This document shows positions 34,489 through 44,124 of a stretch of DNA of 44,124 bases, one piece after another. The position numbers and the translations under genes were made by a program. The DNA comes from Ferruginibacter sp. GTDB lineage: Bacteria > Bacteroidota > Bacteroidia > Chitinophagales > Chitinophagaceae. The notes under the pieces were generated by a model. That model was not told where the DNA came from and ran no database searches. It was given only the letters and a program-made list of their open reading frames with translations. The stretch spans positions 1-44,124 of the forward strand of contig JANXSR010000417.1 in NCBI GenBank assembly GCA_025352625.1. Direction: 5' to 3'. Numbering within the stretch: position 1 is the first letter of the stretch; each line of letters opens with the position of its first letter.

Positions 34489-34512
34489 TTGCAAATGTGC
34501 CTGACTTGGTGC
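34489..34512 (+). repeat. 24-nt direct repeat, copy 2 (right junction)
   Basis: Matches 33279-33302 at 23 of 24 positions and ends exactly where homology to the OYE 3' end starts (34513). Here the left hairpin arm is absent. Confidence 0.85.
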
Positions 34513-34701
34513 ATTTTAACAGGTGCAGTAGGGCTTATTACCAGCGTAACGGAAGCCGAACAAATATTAAATAACCAGCAGGCTGACGTAATTATACTGG
34601 CCCGCCAATTATTACGGGACCCTTATTTTCCATTACATGCCGCCAACGAATTGGGGGATGATATTGTTTGGCCAGTGCAATATGACAGAGCAAAAAGATA
34701 A
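34513..34701 (+). pseudogene. Displaced 3' end of an OYE gene (duplicate)
   Basis: Encodes [17 protein letters not shown] through DYRAKR-type end (YDRAKR, stop), i.e. the last 62 residues of the OYE, without the catalytic barrel. The frame is still open because differences to the intact copy are mainly synonymous. The open frame of the ORF track (34432-34701) runs back into unrelated cassette sequence and is not a real gene start. It probably is the original chromosomal 3' end, as it lies next to the VOC gene. Confidence 0.9.
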
Positions 34702-34718
34702 TATTTTAATTATGCAAT

Positions 34719-35135
34719 CTATCCCTCATCAACAGGATGACCAATTTCCCAGTGGTGACCAAAAGGATCAACAAGTCTTCCCAGTTTCCATCCATAATCC
34801 TCCCTTACCGGGAATACTTCGGTTGCACCAGCTTCCAACGCCCTTGAAAAAAATGTTTCTGGATCTGCTATCGTTACTATCATTCTAACGGTTCCGCCGC
34901 CTACGGTGGCAGGACTAAAATTTCCATGTTCGGGAGATTCATCACTTAACCAAAATTCGGCACCTTCAATAGAAAGCCTTGCTACAAGTGCTCCATCAGG
35001 GTCTTCAAGCCGGAAGCTTTCAGTAGCACCAAATGCAGCTTTGTAAAATGCTACTGCTGCCTGGCTGTTTCTCACAGACAACCATGGTGCAATGGTGGTT
35101 AGGATTACGGTCTTATTATTTACGTTATCAGGCAT
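34719..35135 (-). CDS. VOC-family (glyoxalase/PhnB-like) protein
   Basis: A 138-residue protein with two beta-alpha-beta-beta-beta modules: PWLSVRNSQAAVAFYKAAFGATESFRLEDPDGALVARLSIEGAEFWLSDE and MIVTIADPETFFSRALEAGATEVFPVREDYGWKLGRLVDPFGHHWEIG. The closing PFGHHWEIG is typical of the PhnB/YdfO-like branch. Members include glyoxalases, bleomycin-binding proteins and enzymes of unknown substrate. Metal ligands are not all conserved, so catalysis is uncertain. It is convergent with the OYE remnant, 17 bp away. Confidence 0.88.
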   Translation of the reverse strand: MPDNVNNKTVILTTIAPWLSVRNSQAAVAFYKAAFGATESFRLEDPDGALVARLSIEGAEFWLSDESPEHGNFSPATVGGGTVRMIVTIADPETFFSRALEAGATEVFPVREDYGWKLGRLVDPFGHHWEIGHPVDEG

Positions 35136-35187
35136 TAAGCTAAATTATTGATGTGGAATACAGGTTGCTTTTTTATTAAAAAATTAT

Positions 35188-37598
<2,411 letters not shown>

Positions 37599-40500
37599 AT
37601 GCAGCTTCGTTTATTTATTTTAACCAGTAGTATTTTTTTGTTATTGGTTTGCCCGCCATTGTTGGCACAGACCAATGCAGGCAACACGTTGTCTACCCTT
37701 AAGGAAGGACAACATCTAAATGGATTTAGTGCTGCCGCATTATACCTTAATGATGCAGGCCAGCCAATGGGAGGCCGTTTTGTGCATGATAAAACGGGTT
37801 TTACATTAGACCTTTTGCAGATAGAATCTGTACCACAAACATTTATTTGGGTAAACTCATTACCACTTTCAAATAAAGGCGAACCGCATACGCAGGAGCA
37901 TCTTTTAATTACAAAAGGCAATAAAGGGCGTGACCTGAATACAACCGAAGGGATGTCGCTTGCCTTTTCAAATGCCTTTACTTCGCAAGCTTACACGGCA
38001 TACAATTTTAATACCGCTGCCGGTGGAACTGTTTTTTATAAATTGTTTGAAGAATACCTTGATGCATTGCTGCACCCCAATTATACAGATGAAGAAGTAC
38101 ACCGGGAAGTGTGCAACTGGGGCGTGGCAGAAGATGCGGCCACAAAACAATTAAAGATAGAAGAGAAGGGCTCTGTGTACAATGAAATGAAAACAGGAAT
38201 GAACAATCCCTATGCACAGGTGTACGACCATATGGGAAGATTATTGTATGGCACTACACACCCGCTTTCTTACAATGCCGGAGGTAACCCTGATGATATA
38301 CGGATACTCAATGCTGCAGACATCAAACATTTTCATGATCTTAATTACCACCTTGGCAATATGGGTGCCATTACGGCTTTACCCAAAACAATGCCACTTG
38401 CCGCAGTGCTGAAAAAAACCGATGAGCTACTCAACAGGCTACAGCCAAAGGAAGAACAAAAAGTTTACAGCAATCAAATACCTGCACCTAACGCTGCACC
38501 CGAAGGCACCGTTCAATTGGTAGAATATCCAAGCACCAATGAGCAGGATCCCGGCATTATGATGTTTACTTTTCCAGCCCAGCTTACCCTTAGTGCTACT
38601 GATGAACTGATGCTGAATAATTTTCTGAGCACTTTTGCAGGAGATGCCAGTACCAACCTCTATAAAAAATTTATTGATGGTAAAACAAGAGAGATTGATC
38701 TTGGAGCACAGGGTTTGTTTGCCTACGCAGATAATAATGCCGGTCAGCCTGTGTTTATTGGTATTACAGATGTTGCTACAGCAAATCTTACCAAAGAAAA
38801 AGCTGCCATGGCGGTTCAAAAAATAATGACCGAACTAAATCGTATAGCGGCATTTGAAGATGGTTCTGAAGAACTAACAGAATTTAATCAACGGTTTAAG
38901 AACAGCCTTACTGATAACAAGCGTAGTCTTGCAAAATTCATCAACACACCACCTAAGTTTGGCTTTAGGGATACCTACGACAGCTGGTACCAGCAGGTAA
39001 GCGAAATGACTAAGATAAAAGACTTTAAAAAATCAATCATTCTAAAACCACAGTTTGAAGAAATTGAGAAATTACTGGCCGGTGGAAAAAATTTTTGGGG
39101 TACGTATTTTACTAAATGGAAGCTTACTACCTCATTGCCTTATGTGGTGGTAAGCAAGGCCAATACTACCTTACTGGCGCAGCAGGATAGTGCCGCTAAA
39201 CTGAGGGCCGCTGCTGAAATAGCTATTTTAAAAACAACATATGCTGTAACAGGAGATCAGGAAGCTATTCAAAAATACAAAGCAGCGTATGATGCCAATA
39301 CGCTTGCGCTTGAAAAAGCAGCACAGTCAACTTCAATCAGGTTTATTGATAACCCACCTCTTGACGATCAGCTTGAGTATAAAACCAGCCTGCTGCAAAA
39401 TAAAATTCCGATGCTGGCATCTACATTTAATAATATGACGAGTGCCACAACCGGCCTTGCTCTACGCCTTGATAATTTACCCACAGATAAATTAGTGTAC
39501 CTGGCCATACTGCCTGAATTACTTACGCAAACCGGTATTATAAAAGAAGGTAAAGCCATTTCGTATGAAGATATGATGCAGTTACAGCGGCAGCAGATAC
39601 TAAGTTTAACTTGTAATTACAGTACCAATTTTAGAACGGGCAGGGCCGAGTTATTGGTAAAGGGTGCAGGCAATAATGTGGTAGAAGCGCAACGGTCTGT
39701 GCAATGGATGAATGATGTGTTACAAAACCCTAACTGGACAATGAAAAATATTTCCCGTATGCGTGACCTTGTTAACCAGGTGCTGAGCAACAAAAGAAAA
39801 ACCATGCAGAATGCCGAAGAAGCATGGGTGAATGATCCGGCTACAGCCTACCGCCGGCAGGACAACCCTTTGCTGCTGGCAACATCGTCCTTCTTAACAG
39901 CATCGCACAATATTCATCGCCTACGCTGGATGCTGATGAACGCAGGCAATCCCACTGATAGAAATGCTGCCGCCGCTTATTTGGATATGCTGGGCGCTGC
40001 CAAAGGATCAAGAGACAATTTAAAATTATTGCTTGCCAAATTACAGGGGTTTAATACCATTATGGTTGTAATGGAAGAACCATTGCAACGTATTTTAGGA
40101 GGCTTTGGCGCACTGGATTCAACCGCAAAAAAGACAATTACAGAAGCAGCTAAAGACCTTGACCAGGTGATGGGCGATCTACCCGATACATCGCTTATTG
40201 CAGACTGGAAATACCTGTGCAAACAAATGAAACATGATCTGTTGCAAACACCCGAAAAAACATTGGCTGATTTGAATGAAGTAAGAAAGACGCTGTTGCA
40301 TTCCGCCAACGCAAGAATGTTTATTACCAGCTCGGGTGCCTCGCAGGTGGCACTGCAAAAAAATATCAGCAGCCTGCTTGACGGGCTTTCTAAAGAGAAC
40401 GTTACACGGATAAACTACGCCAATAAAAAAATGATTGATGAACGATTGAAACAAAGACTGTCCACTACCGAAAACCCTGTGTACGTCGGGCTTATTAATT

Positions 40501-41165
40501 CCAATTCATCTACGGGTGTATTCATCAATGCTGTTAAGTTGTTGACCTACGCCGATACCAGCCGCGAAAAGTTACTACAGTTTTTGGCAGCGCAATTATT
40601 CGCCGGTGGCGGTAAACAAAGTGTGTATACAAAAACAACCGGTGCAGGCTTGTCGTACAGTACTGGTGTGGGCTGCTCTCCTGCCGGAGGTAGCTTTAGG
40701 TATTATGCCGAACGTACGCCGCTGTTACCGCAAACGCTCAGTTTTGTGATTGATGAAATTAAGAAAACACCGAACGACCCCGCCATGAGTGAATACATTT
40801 TTTCACTGGCAGTAAGTGCCAACCGCTCCTCGGCTGATTACGAAGCCAGGGGCGAAGCAATGGCTGCCGATATTACAGATGGGCTTACCCCAACGGTGAT
40901 CAGCAATTTTAGAAAAGCCGTATTGCGCCTGCGTAAAATGCCCGGCCTGATGAATGAAGTGTACAAACGCAAAGATGCCGTGTACGAAAAAATATTACCG
41001 GGCTACGGCGCTAAAATGAAGGATGTGCAAAACGTAAGCAATTATGTAATAGGTGCCGAAAAGCAGCTGGCTGCCTATGAAACATATTTACAATCTAAAG
41101 ATGGCGCTGATACAAAACTGTACAGAATTTATCCCAGGGATTACTGGATGACTGTGGAAGACTAA
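37599..41165 (+). CDS. M16C-family zinc metalloprotease (PreP-like)
   Basis: An 1188-residue exported protease with a signal peptide (MQLRLFILTSSIFLLLVCPPLLAQ). The inverted zinc motif is HTQEH (H97, E100, H101) and the distal zinc glutamate is in GSVYNEMKTGM. The downstream M16C-associated region and two more M16-like domains fill the rest, giving the four-domain clamp of presequence proteases and insulysin-type enzymes; it is longer than the usual 950-1000 residues. Such proteases degrade unfolded peptides up to about 60 residues inside a closed chamber. Here it acts in the periplasm or outside. It ends in a strong terminator. Confidence 0.92.
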   Translation: MQLRLFILTSSIFLLLVCPPLLAQTNAGNTLSTLKEGQHLNGFSAAALYLNDAGQPMGGRFVHDKTGFTLDLLQIESVPQTFIWVNSLPLSNKGEPHTQEHLLITKGNKGRDLNTTEGMSLAFSNAFTSQAYTAYNFNTAAGGTVFYKLFEEYLDALLHPNYTDEEVHREVCNWGVAEDAATKQLKIEEKGSVYNEMKTGMNNPYAQVYDHMGRLLYGTTHPLSYNAGGNPDDIRILNAADIKHFHDLNYHLGNMGAITALPKTMPLAAVLKKTDELLNRLQPKEEQKVYSNQIPAPNAAPEGTVQLVEYPSTNEQDPGIMMFTFPAQLTLSATDELMLNNFLSTFAGDASTNLYKKFIDGKTREIDLGAQGLFAYADNNAGQPVFIGITDVATANLTKEKAAMAVQKIMTELNRIAAFEDGSEELTEFNQRFKNSLTDNKRSLAKFINTPPKFGFRDTYDSWYQQVSEMTKIKDFKKSIILKPQFEEIEKLLAGGKNFWGTYFTKWKLTTSLPYVVVSKANTTLLAQQDSAAKLRAAAEIAILKTTYAVTGDQEAIQKYKAAYDANTLALEKAAQSTSIRFIDNPPLDDQLEYKTSLLQNKIPMLASTFNNMTSATTGLALRLDNLPTDKLVYLAILPELLTQTGIIKEGKAISYEDMMQLQRQQILSLTCNYSTNFRTGRAELLVKGAGNNVVEAQRSVQWMNDVLQNPNWTMKNISRMRDLVNQVLSNKRKTMQNAEEAWVNDPATAYRRQDNPLLLATSSFLTASHNIHRLRWMLMNAGNPTDRNAAAAYLDMLGAAKGSRDNLKLLLAKLQGFNTIMVVMEEPLQRILGGFGALDSTAKKTITEAAKDLDQVMGDLPDTSLIADWKYLCKQMKHDLLQTPEKTLADLNEVRKTLLHSANARMFITSSGASQVALQKNISSLLDGLSKENVTRINYANKKMIDERLKQRLSTTENPVYVGLINSNSSTGVFINAVKLLTYADTSREKLLQFLAAQLFAGGGKQSVYTKTTGAGLSYSTGVGCSPAGGSFRYYAERTPLLPQTLSFVIDEIKKTPNDPAMSEYIFSLAVSANRSSADYEARGEAMAADITDGLTPTVISNFRKAVLRLRKMPGLMNEVYKRKDAVYEKILPGYGAKMKDVQNVSNYVIGAEKQLAAYETYLQSKDGADTKLYRIYPRDYWMTVED

Positions 41166-41188
41166 AAATTATAAAAAAGAAATTTAAT

Positions 41189-41220
41189 AAAAAAGTTGCT
41201 TTTGTTAAAGCAACTTTTTT
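41189..41220. terminator. Strong bidirectional intrinsic terminator
   Basis: AAAAAAGTTGCTTT / AAAGCAACTTTTTT form a perfect 14-bp stem with a TGTT loop, 24 bp after the M16 stop. A and T runs at both ends allow termination of the M16 transcript and of the convergent glucosidase gene. The following 200 bp show nothing further. Confidence 0.9.
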
Positions 41221-41420
41221 ATTAAACAGGAATCAACAGATAGGTTAATTAATATTAATTAACCTTGGTGCTTTTACGTTAACGGGTAAAGAGTCAAAAT
41301 TTCAATCGCAGTAAAGTATGTATATTATTCCAAACAGCTTATTACAGGCTGTCTGATTGCTGGCCTCACTTCCTATTAACTGCGTAAAAAATAATTTTTT
41401 ATTTGTACAAAAAGAAAGTA

Positions 41421-44102
41421 TCACACGTCGTCCTCTTCATCTTCATCAACAAAAATCTCATGGCCGGTTCCTTCTTTCCATTCATCTTTTTTTACTTCGC
41501 AACCACCTATTAGGTCTGCCACCAGTGAGGTCCAGCCTGTTTGGTGACTTGCGCCTAACCCCCTGCCGGTATCACCATGAAAATATTCGTAAAACAATAC
41601 CAGCTCTTCGTTACCCGGTTTTTTATAAAACCAGTTTTGATCACCGTTTAATTTACGTTCGCCTTTTCCATTCAACGCCAGCAGGCTCACAATTCTTTCT
41701 GTTAATACTTTTGAAACATCTACCAGGTTTAACATATTGCCAGTTCCCACAGGACATTCCACTTTCAGGTTGTCGCCATAAAATTCGCCATACTTTTTTA
41801 TTGAGCGAATAATGAGATAGTTGATGGGCATCCACACGGGGCCACGCCAGTTGCTGTTGCCACCAAAAAGGTTGCTGGTTGAGTCACCGGGATCGTATTG
41901 AATTTCATATTTGGTTCCCTGGATTGTTACCGAGTAAGGATGTGCTGCATGGTATTTTGAAAGTGCCCTGATGCCACCGTCTGATAAAAATTCGTCTTCA
42001 TTCAGCATACGGTTCAGCAAATGAATCAGCCTGTCTTTTTTAACCAGGGAAATCAATATTTCTTCCCCATCACCATGTTCTTCGTTAGGCCAAAAACGGT
42101 CATTCTTTTGCCTGTAATTTTCAAACCACTCAATGCGTTTTTTAAAATCGGGCAGGCGTTTAAATACTTCGGTATCCATTATGCTTACTGCAAACAAACC
42201 GGTTAAACCTACGATGCTTTGTATACGCAATGGCATGGGGTCAGCACCTGCTATACGCAAGGCATCATAATAAAATTTATCTTCTTCATTCCAAAGGCTA
42301 TGGCTATTGAGCGCTTCTGCAATCAATACAAAATGCTCAAAAAATTTGGTGGCCATGTCTTCAAACGCAATATCATGTTTGGCTATTTCCAGCGCCATAT
42401 CCATCATGTTCAACGCATACATACCCATCCAACTGGTGCCATCGGCTTGCTCCAGTTGCATATCGTCGCTTAGGTTATGACTACGGTTAAAAACGCCAAT
42501 ATTATCAAGCCCCAAAAAGCCTCCTTCAAAAATGTTATTGCCATTGCGGTCTTTTCGGTTGATCCACCAGGTAAAATTGATGAGCAATTTTTGAAATACT
42601 TTTTTAAGAAAATTAATATCCCCCGTGCCACAGGTTTCTTTTTCAATGCGATATACTTCCAATGCCGACCAAGCATGCACCGGCGGATTAACATCACTGA
42701 AATTCCATTCGTATGCAGGTAATTGTCCATCTGGTTTCATGTACCATTCACGCATCATTAGCAGCAACTGGTTTTTGGCAAATTCAGGGTCTACCATCAC
42801 CAGGGAGATACAATGAAAAGCAAGGTCCCATGCGGCATACCAGGGATACTCCCACTTGTCAGGCATAGCAATTACATCCTGGTTTTTTAAATGTGTCCAG
42901 TCATTATTGCGGCCTGTTTTTTTGCCATCATTTACAGGCGTAATGCCATCGCTTGTATTGAGCCATCGTTCCACATCGTAATGGTAATATTGTTTGCTCC
43001 ATAACATGCCTGCCAATGCTTTGCGCTGAATGTTCCTCAGGTCGTCGGATATATTATCGGGCAGAATAGTCTTGTAAAAATCATCGGCTTCCTTTTTTCG
43101 AATAGTAAATAAATTTTTGAAGCCATTGGTAAAGGGTTTGTCATCAGCCCTGCTGGTGAGCCTGCAATAAATAGTTTTTGTTTCGCCACCTTTAACCGAT
43201 AATTTATAAACCGGCGAAAACTTAGTGCCTTCTTTTTTAGCCCGTAATTTTTTTATATTGGTACCATCAATAATGGCATCATGAAAAGCATCTTTTACAA
43301 AAGGAGTTTCATTAGCTACGCCGGTTGTTTTTTGCTGGTTGGTTTCGTTTTCTGTAAACAGGCAATCATCAGGATACTGAAAATAAAAATAATAACTACC
43401 CAACCTTCGGTGATATGCTTTTACCGCTGTTTTGCTTAGCCAGGTAAGTGTTGGCTTTGGTTCATCGGGCGTGTAGGCCCAGCGGTTGTAAAACCACAGG
43501 GTAGGCAATACTGTTATGGGAGCCGTTTTTGTACCCCTGTTGGTAATGTCAATTTTAATATAAATATCCTGCGGATTTTGTTTTGCATAGGTAATGTTTA
43601 TATCAAAATATTCATCCTTGTCAAATACGCCGGTATCCAGTATTTCATATTCAGGATCAACCATAGTGCGGCCACGGTTGGTAGCTTTAAGATCTTCATA
43701 CGGAAATTCATTCTGCGGATATTTGTATAAATATTCCATGTAATAATGGGTAGGAATATTATCTTGATAGTAATACAATTCCTTTACATCTTCTCCATGA
43801 TTACCCTCGTAATTACCCAGCCCAAAAAGCCGCTCTTTTAAAATTTTATCTTTGCCATTCCAAAATGCTACAGCAAAGCAAAGGTTCTGAAAATAATCAG
43901 AGATGCCTGCAATGCCATCTTCGCCCCAGCGATAGGTTCTAAAGTGCGACTGGTCGAAAGGGAGGTATCCCCAGGCATCGCCATGATACCCGTAATCTTC
44001 TCTTACAGTGCCCCATTGCCTTTCGCTTAAATATGGGCCCCATTGCTCAAGGGGAATAGGCTTTTTATAGTTAACTGCTAACCGCTGGTGTTCTGCTGAC
44101 AT
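41421..44102 (-). CDS. GH63/MGH1-like glucosidase
   Basis: An 893-residue protein without signal peptide, complete in the window (ATG at 44102). It is an (alpha/alpha)6-barrel enzyme of the GH63/mannosylglycerate-hydrolase-like family. The N-terminal beta-domain contains WGPYLSERQWGTVREDYG, WGEDGIAGISDYFQ and FGLGNYEGNHGEDVKE; the barrel holds WEYPWYAAWDLAFHC with the catalytic acid aspartate, GLDNIGVFNRS, GNSNWRGPVWMPINY and HQTGWTSLVADLI. Related bacterial enzymes hydrolyse alpha-glucosides such as glucosylglycerate or small oligosaccharides in the cytoplasm. Substrate not determinable. The acidic tail EDEEDDV is unusual. It is convergent with the M16 gene. Confidence 0.88.
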   Translation of the reverse strand: MSAEHQRLAVNYKKPIPLEQWGPYLSERQWGTVREDYGYHGDAWGYLPFDQSHFRTYRWGEDGIAGISDYFQNLCFAVAFWNGKDKILKERLFGLGNYEGNHGEDVKELYYYQDNIPTHYYMEYLYKYPQNEFPYEDLKATNRGRTMVDPEYEILDTGVFDKDEYFDINITYAKQNPQDIYIKIDITNRGTKTAPITVLPTLWFYNRWAYTPDEPKPTLTWLSKTAVKAYHRRLGSYYFYFQYPDDCLFTENETNQQKTTGVANETPFVKDAFHDAIIDGTNIKKLRAKKEGTKFSPVYKLSVKGGETKTIYCRLTSRADDKPFTNGFKNLFTIRKKEADDFYKTILPDNISDDLRNIQRKALAGMLWSKQYYHYDVERWLNTSDGITPVNDGKKTGRNNDWTHLKNQDVIAMPDKWEYPWYAAWDLAFHCISLVMVDPEFAKNQLLLMMREWYMKPDGQLPAYEWNFSDVNPPVHAWSALEVYRIEKETCGTGDINFLKKVFQKLLINFTWWINRKDRNGNNIFEGGFLGLDNIGVFNRSHNLSDDMQLEQADGTSWMGMYALNMMDMALEIAKHDIAFEDMATKFFEHFVLIAEALNSHSLWNEEDKFYYDALRIAGADPMPLRIQSIVGLTGLFAVSIMDTEVFKRLPDFKKRIEWFENYRQKNDRFWPNEEHGDGEEILISLVKKDRLIHLLNRMLNEDEFLSDGGIRALSKYHAAHPYSVTIQGTKYEIQYDPGDSTSNLFGGNSNWRGPVWMPINYLIIRSIKKYGEFYGDNLKVECPVGTGNMLNLVDVSKVLTERIVSLLALNGKGERKLNGDQNWFYKKPGNEELVLFYEYFHGDTGRGLGASHQTGWTSLVADLIGGCEVKKDEWKEGTGHEIFVDEDEEDDV

Positions 44103-44124
44103 TCTTTTAAATTATAAGCCTGCG

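Larger units (their letters stand above)
32913..34512. mobile_element. Putative 1600-bp gene-3'-end-restoring element carrying only a DUF1016 nuclease
   Basis: The interval between the starts of the two OYE 3'-end copies. It holds the OYE end that completes the intact gene, a long hairpin, the nuclease gene and a 24-nt repeat exactly at the right junction. Integrating elements such as e14 at icd restore their target gene in this way, leaving the displaced end as a pseudogene. No integrase or transposase is present, so this is either a non-autonomous element, a remnant, or a product of homologous exchange. Confidence 0.5.

Noticed and set aside
34432-34701. 89-residue ORF that could be read as an independent gene
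   Set aside because: Its first 27 codons are cassette-junction sequence, the rest is the displaced OYE 3' end; no catalytic part is present.

Overview
This window looks like a chromosomal segment of a Bacteroidota bacterium, most likely Chitinophagaceae or a close relative. The reasons are AT-rich DNA with almost no Shine-Dalgarno sequences, perfect TAnnTTTG (-7) promoter boxes in front of many genes, the LpxC-FabZ fusion protein, the PorX regulator, a bacterial GGGP synthase and a SusB-type GH97 enzyme. No tRNA, rRNA or CRISPR array was seen. Family calls come from reading the sequence by eye, without database searches.

Left part (1-11.7 kb): the 3' end of a RelA/SpoT-type (p)ppGpp enzyme; a small LEA-like helical protein; an acyl-CoA dehydrogenase behind a TetR-type operator palindrome; a membrane-anchored helix-hairpin-helix protein; an MBL-fold hydrolase with a small partner; PorX, the type IX secretion regulator; and then a plus-strand lipid A block of HD phosphohydrolase, lpxD, lpxC-fabZ, lpxA and an ABC ATPase.

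Middle part (11.7-31.9 kb): housekeeping and envelope genes. These are alanine dehydrogenase, tsaE, a copper-type P-ATPase followed directly by recQ, ruvB, an inner-membrane OmpA-domain protein, a LytS/LytTR two-component pair, an XRE regulator divergent from an unrecognised lipoprotein plus a small beta-barrel, GGGP synthase, an MbnP/MbnH-like pair (copper protein plus diheme peroxidase), an ArfB-like ribosome-rescue factor, two small envelope proteins, a Wzx-type flippase and a metallophosphoesterase.

Right part (32-44.1 kb): an old yellow enzyme (OYE) gene, then an orphan DUF1016/PD-(D/E)XK nuclease, then a second, truncated copy of the OYE 3' end, a VOC protein, a SusB-like GH97 alpha-glucosidase, a large M16C metalloprotease and a GH63/MGH1-like glucosidase.

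The most interesting signal is the OYE-nuclease locus. A nuclease interval of exactly 1600 bp is bounded by a 185-bp direct repeat of the OYE 3' end, about 93 % identical with mostly synonymous differences. A 24-nt sequence that forms half of a long hairpin recurs exactly at the right junction. This resembles an element that inserts into the 3' end of a gene and restores it, as e14 does at icd, but here with no integrase. The nuclease itself carries three copies of a 30-bp in-frame palindromic repeat. A second theme is that perfect TAnnTTTG boxes lie so close to several start codons that leaderless mRNAs are predicted; three of them also correct the starts suggested by the ORF track.
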